Shown: piece by piece, positions 53,945 through 62,298 of the stretch
How the letters are laid out: each line of letters opens with the position of its first letter
Position numbering within the stretch: position 1 is the stretch's first letter
NCBI GenBank assembly: GCA_947494035.1
Contig: CANLTN010000001.1
Span: 186,001-250,000, forward strand
DNA: 64,000 bases
From: Pseudovibrio sp947494035
Lineage (GTDB): Bacteria > Pseudomonadota > Alphaproteobacteria > Rhizobiales > Stappiaceae
Direction: 5' to 3'
Position numbers and translations under genes: made by a program
The notes under the pieces: model-generated
Told to the model about the DNA's origin: nothing
Database searches by the model: none
What the model saw: only the letters and a program-made list of their open reading frames with translations

Positions 53945-54027
53945 CGCACGCCTGAGTGAGTATCGCTTAGGCAAGACCCTGTTGAAGTGACAGATCATTT
54001 TTCATGGAACAGCGCAGTTAAAGGGGC

Positions 54028-54049
54028 TCTGCGGGAAAAATCCCGCAGA
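54028..54049. terminator. hairpin between convergent DUF1499 and methyltransferase genes
   Basis: Perfect 9-bp stem TCTGCGGGA / TCCCGCAGA with an AAAA loop, in the 146-bp convergent gap. T-runs are weak on both sides, so it is probably a bidirectional terminator. Confidence 0.55.
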
Positions 54050-54090
54050 AATCTTGTGACTTATGTCTGTGAAGTCCAGCAAAGGGCAGC

Positions 54091-54798
54091 CTAACGTATT
54101 TGGTGCCTCTGGCATTTAAGGAAGATAAAACTCGGGTTCTTCTGAAATCTCTCATAATGGAGCGGAGATTGTTTCTTCATCTCGGGAACAGGCGTCCCTT
54201 CGCGCAGATCCAGCACGCAAATGCCAGCCGCTGCAAGCCATCCGAACAGCATGGAGAGCGGGCGGCGATAGAAGCCCACTTCAACCGGATCGCCAATAAT
54301 GTTCGTTTCCATCGTCACATACTCTTGGCGCAGATAGCTGCTACTGGGCGAGAATTGTGCATCAAGCAATGGATGCACCGTTGAAAACACGAAGAACCCG
54401 CCCGGTTTCAGTACCCGCCCGATATCCTGAAGAAGCTTACTCGGATCTTCGATATAATGGATTACCAGCGGACAGATCACTAGATCAAAATCACCGTCCA
54501 GCTGATCCGGCAGTCCCTCAGACAGATCAGCGCTGTAGCATTTCGCGTCATTGCCGAGCTTCTCTTTCACCAGTTTCAGCATCTGCGAGGACTCGTCAAT
54601 GCAAGTCACATCCGCACCATGGTCATGCAAAAACTGCGCATACACACCCGGCCCGCATCCCAGATCCAGCACCTTTAGTCCTTCCAGCGGAGGCAGCATG
54701 CCAAGCAGAGTTGGCCGCTCCAGAAGTGCATAGTAGACATTCTCCTGAATAGCCTCGTCATATTCCTCGGCAAAATCGCTATACAAACGAGATATCAT
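54091..54798 (-). CDS. class I SAM-dependent methyltransferase
   Basis: 235 residues. SAM motif I is VLDLGCGPGVYAQFL near residue 43, motif II has VTCIDESSQML, and the post-motif DLVICPLVIHYIEDPSKLLQDIGRVLKPGGFFVF carries the usual acidic residue and GG turn, cited by its parts DLVICPLVIHYI and LKPGGFFVF. I chose ATG at 54798, which follows CGGAG by 7 bases; the frame is open to 54831. Substrate unknown. Confidence 0.8.
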   Translation of the reverse strand: MISRLYSDFAEEYDEAIQENVYYALLERPTLLGMLPPLEGLKVLDLGCGPGVYAQFLHDHGADVTCIDESSQMLKLVKEKLGNDAKCYSADLSEGLPDQLDGDFDLVICPLVIHYIEDPSKLLQDIGRVLKPGGFFVFSTVHPLLDAQFSPSSSYLRQEYVTMETNIIGDPVEVGFYRRPLSMLFGWLAAAGICVLDLREGTPVPEMKKQSPLHYERFQKNPSFIFLKCQRHQIR

Positions 54799-55236
54799 CT
54801 GCGCACTCCGCACCAACTGCATACTCCGCAAACGGACCTCCGGTCATCATTTGGAAATACGCAACAAATCAATAATTTAAAGCAGCTTGAGCCAACCAGA
54901 AAAAGGGAAATGTCCTTTAGAGCTTCTGTGTCCGCCATGCAGCCAGAAATCTCATATACAACTCTAACGCGGGAAATCTGTGACCCGATAACGGCAGTCT
55001 CAAGCCCATATCACAGCAATTGCGTGATACGCGACAGCCCGATTACCCAATGGAGTCACGTGGAGGACCAGCGATCTGCGCTTGAAGAATTCTCTGCTCC
55101 ATTTGTTGTTCTGATCTTCAATTAATTTACATTCAGTTGATGCCCGTAAAGTAATTAATTAAGAAATATATATCTTGTGTTTATTTGATTGTGGCAACGT
55201 TACTTTATCTTGCTTGGTGTGTAGGGATTTGTACAG
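54799..55236. other. 438-bp AT-rich gap, no supported gene
   Basis: One 71-codon plus-strand frame (54910-55125) has no ribosome binding site and a non-protein-like composition. From 55120 to 55236 the DNA is very AT-rich and contains TAATTAATTAA. It probably holds the promoter of the small secreted protein. Confidence 0.5.
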
Positions 55237-55536
55237 ATGAAGTCGTCAAATTTACTTACTATGGTTGCGTTCGTGTTATGCGTTTGCTTGTTTTCAGCAT
55301 CTTCTAATGCTCAGGCAGTAGACGGCATGTCGGACAGCGAGATAAAAAAGCTCTTGATTGAGGAATCAATAAGTAACTACTCAGGCAATTGCCCATGTCC
55401 TTACTCTCGCGCTCGCAACGGCAGTCGATGCGGTAAAAGGAGTGCACATAGTCGTCCGGGAGGGGAAGATCCTTATTGCTATGTTCGGGATGTTCCAAAA
55501 TGGCAGGTTGAAAACTATCGTTCACGATACCGCTAG
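55237..55536 (+). CDS. small secreted Cys-rich protein, conserved of unknown function
   Basis: 99 residues with a signal peptide (NLLTMVAFVLCVCLFSASSNAQA). The mature part has a distinctive motif SNYSGNCPCPYSRARNGSRC followed by GKRSAHSRPGG and YCYVRDV. I recall this small conserved family from other proteobacteria, without a known function. Four Cys in the mature part may form two disulfides. ATG at 55237; upstream is strongly AT-rich. Confidence 0.75.
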   Translation: MKSSNLLTMVAFVLCVCLFSASSNAQAVDGMSDSEIKKLLIEESISNYSGNCPCPYSRARNGSRCGKRSAHSRPGGEDPYCYVRDVPKWQVENYRSRYR

Positions 55537-55580
55537 GGATTGGTAAATAGGGTGGCACGAGCGAAGCTTGTTGCCCACGC

Positions 55581-56099
55581 TCATCCCAAATCAAACCGCT
55601 TACAAATCCGGTCGACCGCAGTCCCGTCAGCAAGTGGCACAGCTTCCAGCACCTTGTAATCCTTGAAACCACGAGAGCTGTAGTAGGCGAGGCCACCGGT
55701 GTTGTCGGCGCGGATGGTGGCGTTGATGGCGACAAGGCCTTTGCCATCGAGCCCAGCCAAAGTTGCTTTGAAAAGGGCGCTGCCGATCCCGCTTTTATGC
55801 AAGCCGGACTTCACGAAGGTACCGATATCAACCCAGTCAGCAGGAATATCTCCGAAATGGCTTGCGATTTGGAAGCCAACCGGCTCATCGGTATCTCTGT
55901 CAATCGCACAGACACTGCTCTCCAGAATATCAGCTTCAAGAAACCACTCGATAAACTCTTCCGCGCTCAAGGGCTCCTCAATTGCGGTTGTCCCGCCGAT
56001 AGCGATGATCCGGTTGAGCAAAGCAAGCAGCCCGTTCACATCACTGCGCTGAGTTTTGCGAATAGTAAATCGGGTAGAGGGTGCAGAAGACGTGTCCAT
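55581..56099 (-). CDS. GNAT N-acetyltransferase, twin A
   Basis: 172 residues. The acetyl-CoA binding loop is SGLHKSGIGSALFKATL near residue 105, with the N-terminal strand set and RADNTGGLAYYSSRGF near 140. It is a close paralog of the gene at 56389 of identical length. I chose ATG at 56099 (MDTSSA), since the twin starts at the same residue; the longer frame upstream is not shared. AGGA lies 9 bases upstream. Substrate unknown. Confidence 0.85.
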   Translation of the reverse strand: MDTSSAPSTRFTIRKTQRSDVNGLLALLNRIIAIGGTTAIEEPLSAEEFIEWFLEADILESSVCAIDRDTDEPVGFQIASHFGDIPADWVDIGTFVKSGLHKSGIGSALFKATLAGLDGKGLVAINATIRADNTGGLAYYSSRGFKDYKVLEAVPLADGTAVDRICKRFDLG

Positions 56100-56130
56100 A
56101 TCAAGTTTCCTACTCAATGCGAAAAATGCA

Positions 56131-56144
56131 CAATACTTTCAAAC
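56131..56144 (-). repeat. duplicated upstream element of GNAT twin A
   Basis: The 14-mer CAATACTTTCAAAC occurs here and again at 56939-56952, each about 32 bp upstream of a GNAT start on the minus strand, so the upstream control region was duplicated with the gene. Read on the minus strand it contains TTTGAAAG, a possible -35-like element. Confidence 0.6.
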
Positions 56145-56194
56145 AAAAAAATGCCCGTGGCTGGCCATACGCGAACGCATGGATCCTCTTCCTG

Positions 56195-56223
56195 ACTGGA
56201 TCCCGCATCAAGTGCGGGACGAC
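56195..56223. repeat. extragenic palindromic repeat unit 1
   Basis: GGATCCCGCATCAAGTGCGGGACGACG carries a perfect stem TCCCGCA / TGCGGGA with loop TCAAG. It is a typical alphaproteobacterial dispersed intergenic repeat, located between the duplicated GNAT genes. Confidence 0.7.
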
Positions 56224-56278
56224 GTCCAGAAGCTGCTGGCTTCATCACATGAAACCACACCTAACCAGCACCCCACTG

Positions 56279-56317
56279 TGTCATCCTGGACAAGCGCAGC
56301 GCAGATCCGGGATCCAG
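56279..56317. repeat. extragenic palindromic repeat unit 2
   Basis: Mosaic repeat reading, on the minus strand, CTGGATCCCGGATCTGCG then CTGCGCTTGTCCAGGATGA. This sequence is a familiar dispersed element of Rhizobiales chromosomes. It lies 56 bp from unit 1, consistent with a composite element. Confidence 0.7.
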
Positions 56318-56388
56318 AGCGCCAAGCTGCAAGTTGTATGGAAGGGGCAGAGCCTAATATGGGCTCCGTGTTGTAGCACTCAGCTCAC

Positions 56389-56907
56389 TCAATCCAAATC
56401 GTAGCGCATAGAAATCCGGTCTACGAGCATCCCGTCGTCAAGCGGTACAGCCTTCTCTCTCTTATATTCTTTAAACCCACGAGAGTTGTAGTAGGCAAGA
56501 CCACCTGTGTTGTCAGCGCGGATGAGGGCGTTCATGGCCTTGAACCCTTTGCCTTCCAGCCCTGCCAAAGTAGCCTTGAAAAGCGCACTGCCGATTCCGC
56601 TTTTATGCAGCCCAGGCTTTACAAAGGTGCCAACCTCAACCCAGCCAGCGGGAACATCTTTGTAATGACCGGCGATCTGGAAGCCAAGCGGCTCTCCACT
56701 CTCGCGGTCAATCGCGCAGACGCTGGTCTCCTTCAAATCACCTTCAATGAACATGCTGATAAACTCCCCTTTGTTCATCGGCTTTTGCATGGAGGTTGTC
56801 CCACCGATCTCGATGAGCCGGTTGAGCAGAGCGAGCAGTTCGTTCGCATCATTTAGCTGGGTGTTGCGGATGAAAAATCGGGTGGGCGTCGCGACAGACG
56901 TGTCCAT
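56389..56907 (-). CDS. GNAT N-acetyltransferase, twin B
   Basis: 172 residues, paralog of twin A. The acetyl-CoA loop is PGLHKSGIGSALFKATL and RADNTGGLAYYNSRGF is kept. Differences concentrate in the middle (SMFIEGDLKETSVC versus EWFLEADILESSVC). ATG at 56907 has AGGA about 8 bases upstream. The pair looks like a recent local duplication including the upstream region, with palindromic repeats between them. Confidence 0.85.
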   Translation of the reverse strand: MDTSVATPTRFFIRNTQLNDANELLALLNRLIEIGGTTSMQKPMNKGEFISMFIEGDLKETSVCAIDRESGEPLGFQIAGHYKDVPAGWVEVGTFVKPGLHKSGIGSALFKATLAGLEGKGFKAMNALIRADNTGGLAYYNSRGFKEYKREKAVPLDDGMLVDRISMRYDLD

Positions 56908-56938
56908 ATCAATATTCCTGTTCAGCGCAAAAAATACG

Positions 56939-56952
56939 CAATACTTTCAAAC
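56939..56952 (-). repeat. duplicated upstream element of GNAT twin B
   Basis: Second copy of the 14-mer CAATACTTTCAAAC, in the same place relative to the start codon as the copy at 56131. Confidence 0.6.
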
Positions 56953-57021
56953 CAACGCACATAACAACGCAAACGCTCGCCGCCCTAATTATCCCCCCAT
57001 AAGAGCCAAGCAAGAAACCAG

Positions 57022-57633
57022 CTAAAACTTTGTTCTTGCTCGTAAAGCTTGTGCCAATGTGCCTTCGTCAAGGTAGTCTAATTCCCCGCCAACCGGTACG
57101 CCATGCGCCAAACGGGTCACTTTCACATTTTCAAACCGCGCAAGTTGGTCCGTAATGAAATGCGCAGTTGTTTGTCCTTCAACGGTCGCGTTAACCGCGA
57201 GGATAACTTCTTGAACATTGCCGTTTTCAACGCGCTCAACCAGCTTGGAGATGCTCAGGTCATCCGGGCCAATACCGTCCAGCGGAGACAGGGTGCCACC
57301 GAGAACATGATAATGCGCGCTCACAGCAGATGCCCGCTCCAGCGCCCAAAGATCAGAGACGTCTTCAACCACCACGATGGTGGAGCCGTCGCGGCGCGGA
57401 TCGGAACAGATTGTACAAGGATCGCAAGTGTCCACAGTGCCACATTCAGAGCAGATGCCAACCTGATCAACCGCCACACCCATGGCTTCCGCCAGTGGGA
57501 TAAGCAGTTGATCTTTCTTCTGAACCAGATGCAAGGCAGCGCGTCTGGCAGAGCGCGGACCAAGGCCCGGCAGCTTGGAAAGCAACTGAATCAGGCGTTC
57601 AATTTCGGGACCAGCAACCCTGCGTGTACTCAT
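57022..57633 (-). CDS. recR: recombination protein RecR
   Basis: Works with RecF/RecO in gap repair by loading RecA. 203 residues. The helix-hairpin-helix is KLPGLGPRSARRAALHL near residue 19, the C4 zinc finger is CSECGTVDTCDPCTIC near 57-72, and the Toprim domain follows with VVVEDVSDLWALERA. I chose ATG at 57633; the longer frame upstream is not RecR-like. It closes the dnaX-ybaB-recR operon. Confidence 0.97.
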   Translation of the reverse strand: MSTRRVAGPEIERLIQLLSKLPGLGPRSARRAALHLVQKKDQLLIPLAEAMGVAVDQVGICSECGTVDTCDPCTICSDPRRDGSTIVVVEDVSDLWALERASAVSAHYHVLGGTLSPLDGIGPDDLSISKLVERVENGNVQEVILAVNATVEGQTTAHFITDQLARFENVKVTRLAHGVPVGGELDYLDEGTLAQALRARTKF

Positions 57634-57811
57634 CGAAAATCTATGCTCTCTGCGAGAAAGAAAAGGCACTCGCAAAGCAGGTTTGCGAGATAGTGCCAGA
57701 GAAACTATGCCCGCCTAGAGGGGCGGGCAAGAGGGAATAAACCCAATTCAGGCCAGCTGCCAAATCTGCGCAGGGTCGCGGTGTTTTGGCAACAGGTAAA
57801 GCCTGAAGAAC

Positions 57812-58138
57812 TTAGGAGCCGAACGGGAGTTTCATGCCAGCTGGCAAACCCATGCCGGACATCAGGTCCTGCGTGCGTTCCTGTACCAGCGCTTCGCCTT
57901 TTGCCTTCGCATCATTATGCGCAGCGAGGATAAGATCTTCCAGAATCTCAACTTCATCAGCCTTGATGAGAGACGGATCGATCTTCAAGCCGGTCATCTC
58001 ACCTTTACCATTCAGAGTAACGGTGACCATGCCTGCACCTGAGGTTCCCTCAACAGAAAGCTCACTCACAGTCTCCTGAAGCTCGCCCATTTTTTCCTGC
58101 ATCTGCTTGGCTTGCTTCATCATTTTAAGAAAGTCCAT
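57812..58138 (-). CDS. YbaB/EbfC family nucleoid-associated protein
   Basis: 108 residues, DNA-binding dimer of unknown detailed role. The core is FLKMMKQAKQMQEKMGELQETV near residue 4 (shown by parts MKQAKQMQEKM) and GAGMVTVTLNGKGEMTGLKIDP near 35. ATG at 58138 has AAGGAG 7 bases upstream. Between dnaX and recR, the standard order. Confidence 0.95.
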   Translation of the reverse strand: MDFLKMMKQAKQMQEKMGELQETVSELSVEGTSGAGMVTVTLNGKGEMTGLKIDPSLIKADEVEILEDLILAAHNDAKAKGEALVQERTQDLMSGMGLPAGMKLPFGS

Positions 58139-58218
58139 CGACTCGCTCCTTAAACGTCTATTGAGCGCACATCAGCGCTTCTTCTATTCTTCTCGTCAGG
58201 TTTCATATCACAGAAACC

Positions 58219-60090
58219 TTAGAAATCTTGGGTGAAATCTATCGAGTCCATGTCTTCTATGTCGACAGTCGGGGACGCCTCTTCAAGGGGGAGATCTTCC
58301 TCCTGCTTCAAAATACGGACATCAACAACCTTCGCTCCGGGAAAGGCAGAAATAAGTTTCACCACTTCCGGATCAGAATGCGCATCAGAAACCAACTGTC
58401 TCTGGTTAGCTTCTTTTTCTTCATGCAAAGTCGGTCGGCCTTGCTCGCGGCTAACCGCAACAATCCAGCGACGGCCCGTCCATTCTGTCAGCTTTCGGCC
58501 CAGTTCACCAGCTGCATCAGGTGTCGCAATGTCGGTTGGCTGCACCTCAATGCGGCCCGGCTGGAAGTTGACAAGTCGCAGCGCTCGCTCAACCGAAACC
58601 TTGACCGGAATATCCTTCATGCGGGCGGCAAGCTGGGAAACCTCAGCCCATGAACGGATCGCGATCTTTTCTTTAACGTCCTCGGCCTGTCGCATTTGTG
58701 GCGCTGTTTGCGGTGCAGATCCAATGGCTTGTGTCATCGGCTGGCCACCAGCAACGGCGCGTAGCTGAGGCGCGGAGCCTCCACCGGAAGAGCCGGCGCT
58801 GGCGCTTGAGCCGCCGCCACCTTGTGGCGCGCTGCCAGCAGGTGCCCCGCCACCGGCAGGGGAGAACTTGCCGGACTTCAGCAGCTTCAAAGCCTCTTCC
58901 GGATCAGGCAGATCAGAGGCGTAGCACAACCGCACCAGAACCATGTCCGCTGCAGCCAATGGCTTGGGCGCGTTCTGCACTTCATTAATTCCCTTCAGCA
59001 ATATCTGCCATGTTCGGGAAAGAATGCGCATGGAAAGCTTGTCTGCAAACTCTCGCCCACGCTGCCGCTCACTCTCGGTTACAGAATTCTCTTCACCCGC
59101 CTTCGGCACCGCTTTCAGGCGAGTCACCAAATGGGTAAAGTCTGCAAGGTCAGAGAGGACAACTGCCGGATCGGCACCCACATCATACTGTGCTTTGAGC
59201 TCATCTAAGGCGCTGGCAATGTCGCCGCGCATCACATGCTCAAACAAATCTATCACCCTGCTGCGGTCGGCAAGGCCAAGCATCTGGCGCACTTCATCCG
59301 CTTCAATACGGCCCGCTCCATGCGCAATGGCTTGATCTAAAAGGGATAAACTGTCTCGTGCAGAACCTTCACCCGCCCGCGCAATCAGCGCCAGAGCCTC
59401 ATCGGTGATTTCTATCCCCTCTTTGCCAGAGATGCTGCGCAGCAGGGAAACGAGCGTAGAACTCTCGATTCGGCGTAAGTCAAACCGTTGACAGCGGGAG
59501 AGGACAGTCACAGGAACCTTGCGGATTTCTGTGGTCGCAAAAATGAATTTCACATGCTCCGGAGGCTCTTCCAGCGTCTTCAACAAACCGTTGAAAGCCG
59601 ACTTGGAGAGCATGTGCACTTCGTCAATGATGTATACTTTATACCGCGCACTCGCAGGCCGATACCGCGCCGCTTCTGTAATCTCGCGAATGTCGTCAAT
59701 ACCAGTATGAGACGCAGCATCCATCTCAATGACGTCGACATGACGACCTTCCATGATCGCCTGACAATGCGTGCCGATTTTATCTAAGTGTATGGTAGGT
59801 TTATCAATTTCGCCCGGAATGTCGTAGTTCAGGCCGCGCGCCAGAATACGGGCTGTAGTCGTTTTACCAACGCCGCGAACCCCGGTCAGCATCCAGGCTT
59901 GTGCGATACGGCCAGTCTCAAATGCATTCTGCAGAGTCTGAACCATCGGTTCCTGACCATATAGATCATCGAACGTACTTGGTCGGTATTTACGGGCGAG
60001 AACACGATAAGCACCATCGCTGCTGCTGGAAGTTTTATCTCCCGCGCCTGTTGTCGTTTGGTGCTCTTGCTGAAGGTCTATTCCGTCCAT
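58219..60090 (-). CDS. dnaX: DNA polymerase III subunit gamma/tau
   Basis: Clamp-loader ATPase and organiser of the replisome. 623 residues from ATG 60090 (GAGGA about 10 bases upstream); an ATG at 60144 is an alternative. Domain I has Walker A MLTGVRGVGKTTTARIL and DEVHMLS; SRCQRFDLRRI carries the arginine finger region. The zinc module appears degenerate: in the expected four-Cys region only one Cys is visible (GTHCQAIMEGRHVDV). A Gly/Ala/Ser-rich linker (residues about 410-470) joins a C-terminal tau domain. Head of dnaX-ybaB-recR. Confidence 0.95.
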   Translation of the reverse strand: MDGIDLQQEHQTTTGAGDKTSSSSDGAYRVLARKYRPSTFDDLYGQEPMVQTLQNAFETGRIAQAWMLTGVRGVGKTTTARILARGLNYDIPGEIDKPTIHLDKIGTHCQAIMEGRHVDVIEMDAASHTGIDDIREITEAARYRPASARYKVYIIDEVHMLSKSAFNGLLKTLEEPPEHVKFIFATTEIRKVPVTVLSRCQRFDLRRIESSTLVSLLRSISGKEGIEITDEALALIARAGEGSARDSLSLLDQAIAHGAGRIEADEVRQMLGLADRSRVIDLFEHVMRGDIASALDELKAQYDVGADPAVVLSDLADFTHLVTRLKAVPKAGEENSVTESERQRGREFADKLSMRILSRTWQILLKGINEVQNAPKPLAAADMVLVRLCYASDLPDPEEALKLLKSGKFSPAGGGAPAGSAPQGGGGSSASAGSSGGGSAPQLRAVAGGQPMTQAIGSAPQTAPQMRQAEDVKEKIAIRSWAEVSQLAARMKDIPVKVSVERALRLVNFQPGRIEVQPTDIATPDAAGELGRKLTEWTGRRWIVAVSREQGRPTLHEEKEANQRQLVSDAHSDPEVVKLISAFPGAKVVDVRILKQEEDLPLEEASPTVDIEDMDSIDFTQDF

Positions 60091-60192
60091 ATCGCCCAAT
60101 TCCTCGGCCAATTCAAAGGCAAGGTAAAACTTACTCCCGGCCATTCAAGACGAAGACCGGCCGCTTGTCGAGTATGGGCGCGGGGAAAATTA

Positions 60193-60293
60193 GGTGGGAG
60201 GCTGGCACGATGACCCGTGCCATGGACTCGTTAGGGCTGCTTCCTTCCGGATCTGACCCGGTTGGCGAGTGGCTCGTCCACCACCAACCTCCC
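60193..60293 (-). ncRNA. ffs: 4.5S RNA of the signal recognition particle
   Basis: The minus strand carries the universal SRP RNA core GGTCAGATCCGGAAGGAAGC (domain IV, with the GGAA tetraloop and AGCAGCC) near the middle. The ends pair: 5' GGGAGGTTGG with 3' CCAGCCTCCC. Length about 100 nt matches bacterial 4.5S. Location upstream of dnaX is typical for Rhizobiales. It partners with Ffh (not in window) and the FtsY encoded at 21115. Confidence 0.95.
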
Positions 60294-60484
60294 GATCGTG
60301 TATATGAGCGTTTTGCAGCTATTTTGCAAGCGTTCATTGGTGTTTACCGCCTGCTACTGTGGACGAGACTGTGAATCTACAGAGAGTTCTGCCAATTCAA
60401 AATTCAGAAAATACTGTCGCAAGATTGCAATTCGGTGCTATCTCGGGTTCACTTCACGGAATTTTATAATTTAAGGAATTCAAC

Positions 60485-61450
60485 ATGCTGGCCGAAATTA
60501 CTGAGGTTTACGACGCCTCCGCAGCGCTCTGTTATTCTGCCGATGCACTTAATCGCTGTGGTGCAAAACGTAAGGATGTTGAGTGGGTTAACTCACTTAA
60601 GGCCAGTTCCGACGCACGTTTTCTTATTCAGGCAAACGACAGTTTTGTCTGCAATCAGGAACAGGTGAACGAGCCATTTCTTCATTCAAAACTGATGCTC
60701 GAGCGGCTCAATATTGCTGATGCGCTGACCATTTTCCTAGGGATCGATGAGGGCGATGGGGACCGCCCATATTTTGGCGTCCGCTACACGTCAGACCCAG
60801 AAACCCTTGATGAAGCACTGGAAAAACTCGGGCCATACGCAGCCTACGGACTTCGTGGAATAGCTATGAAGTCAGCTGCAAGCCAAAGAGTGCTTGGAAT
60901 GATGGCACAAGCGGCCTCCGTAGGCAGGTGGCATGTAACCCATCAGATGTGCTCAAAGTGCGGTGCGCCTACTGAAGTTGTCGAGGCTGGATATCGCCGA
61001 GACTGTCCATCGTGCTCAGCCCAGCATTTCCCAAGAACGGACCCAGCGGTTATAATGATCATCACCCATGGGGATAAGTTCCTGTTGGGCCGCCCGTACC
61101 ATCTGATGGAAAACGTCTATACTACGCTGGCCGGATTTGTGGAGCCGGGCGAAACCTTCGAAGATGCCGTCCGCCGCGAAGTTTTCGAAGAAGCAGGCAT
61201 TAAAGTTGGTAAGGTGGAATATGTCGCCAGCCAGCCATGGCCGTTCCCGTCAAATATTATGATCGGGTTTCACGGTGAAGCTCTGACGACGGACTTGAAT
61301 GTCGACTATGAAGAAATGGAGGATTGTCAGTGGTTTTCGAAAGAGGAGACACTGATGATGCTCCGAGGCGAGGCAGAGTCAGGGTTATTTTGTCCCCCTG
61401 ATATCTCGATCGCGCATTATTTGATTAAGAAATTTGTAGAGGAAAAATGA
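60485..61450 (+). CDS. nudC: NADH pyrophosphatase / NAD-capped RNA hydrolase
   Basis: Nudix hydrolase cutting NAD(H) and NAD-capped RNA. 321 residues. Four zinc cysteines are in CSKCGAPTEV and CPSCSAQHFPR near residues 159-184; the Nudix box is GFVEPGETFEDAVRREVFEEAG near 219 (core GETFEDAVRREVFEEAG); the NudC-specific SQPWPFP motif follows. All catalytic Glu are present. ATG at 60485. Transcribed away from ffs/dnaX. Confidence 0.95.
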   Translation: MLAEITEVYDASAALCYSADALNRCGAKRKDVEWVNSLKASSDARFLIQANDSFVCNQEQVNEPFLHSKLMLERLNIADALTIFLGIDEGDGDRPYFGVRYTSDPETLDEALEKLGPYAAYGLRGIAMKSAASQRVLGMMAQAASVGRWHVTHQMCSKCGAPTEVVEAGYRRDCPSCSAQHFPRTDPAVIMIITHGDKFLLGRPYHLMENVYTTLAGFVEPGETFEDAVRREVFEEAGIKVGKVEYVASQPWPFPSNIMIGFHGEALTTDLNVDYEEMEDCQWFSKEETLMMLRGEAESGLFCPPDISIAHYLIKKFVEEK

Positions 61451-61484
61451 CCCACGGTCTAATTGAGCCAGTGGTTATTTAACA

Positions 61485-61511
61485 GGTGCCGAATGGCACC
61501 GGGGAGGTGCC
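61485..61511 (+). promoter_or_regulatory. alternative-pairing leader at the ribosome binding site
   Basis: Three hexamers in a row: GGTGCC (61485-61490), GGCACC (61495-61500) and GGTGCC (61506-61511). The middle one can pair with the first (leaving the Shine-Dalgarno GGGGAGG free) or with the third, which overlaps the Shine-Dalgarno and abuts the ATG at 61512. This is the layout of a translational on/off switch. Function is inference. Confidence 0.4.
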
Positions 61512-62126
61512 ATGACTTACTGTATATATTTGACTCACCCGAACGTTGATATTGATCCGGCAGCCCCGGTCTCGCAGTGGGATTTGTCGGATAAAGGTCG
61601 CCTGCGTCTGGAACAAGGCCTGCGCCAGCCGTGGCTTCTGGAGATTGATCACGTCATTTCCAGCCGTGAGAAGAAGGCGATTGAAACAGGCCAGATCATC
61701 GCAAGCCACTTGGGAATGGAACTGATCACGGCACCTGACCTTCATGAAAATGAACGGGGTGCCACTGGCTTCATTGAACCGGAGGAGTTTGAGCGCGTTG
61801 CTGATGAGTTCTTCAGCCGGCCAGCAGTAAGCGTTCGGGACTGGGAGCGGGCATTGGATGCTCAAAGCCGTGTCGTAGCCGCCCTCAAGCAGGCACTTGC
61901 AACAATACCGAACGGTGAACCCGTCCTTTTTGCTGGTCACGGAGCCGTAGGAGCGCTCCTCAAATGCCATCTGGCGAATACTGCAATCGACCGCGCTTTT
62001 GATCAGCCGCCACATGTGGGTGGCGGGTGCTGGTTCCGCTTTGACCCAGCCGACCTTGAAGCGTGTTCTGCCGATGTGAATGGGCTTAACTGGCAACTGT
62101 TCGACGAGCTGGAACTCGCCCGGTAG
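61512..62126 (+). CDS. histidine phosphatase family protein
   Basis: 204 residues. It belongs to the histidine-phosphatase superfamily but the usual RHG motif is THP (YLTHPNVDIDP): the catalytic His is kept while Arg and Gly are replaced. Other landmarks are SSREKKAIETGQIIA, HENERGATGFIEPEEF, WERALDAQSRVV and AGHGAVGALL with the second His. These segments match a conserved alphaproteobacterial subgroup. GGGGAGG lies 4 bases before the ATG. Enzyme activity uncertain because of the motif change. Confidence 0.8.
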   Translation: MTYCIYLTHPNVDIDPAAPVSQWDLSDKGRLRLEQGLRQPWLLEIDHVISSREKKAIETGQIIASHLGMELITAPDLHENERGATGFIEPEEFERVADEFFSRPAVSVRDWERALDAQSRVVAALKQALATIPNGEPVLFAGHGAVGALLKCHLANTAIDRAFDQPPHVGGGCWFRFDPADLEACSADVNGLNWQLFDELELAR

Positions 62127-62298
62127 CCTTGGAAACTGAAGATATCAGCTCTTGTTGCTGCGCGGGGAAATGCTTATCTAAGCCGTATCTCCGAAAAGTG
62201 CTCCGTGGTTTTCGGATCAAAATACGCATAAGCAACGACTTGGAGCAAGAAGTGTGCACGAGAGTGGACGCCTCACGCTTTGAGTGCCATCTATTTTC

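Noticed and set aside
54910..55125. 71-codon plus-strand frame in the gap before the small secreted protein
   Set aside because: No ribosome binding site or recognisable feature.
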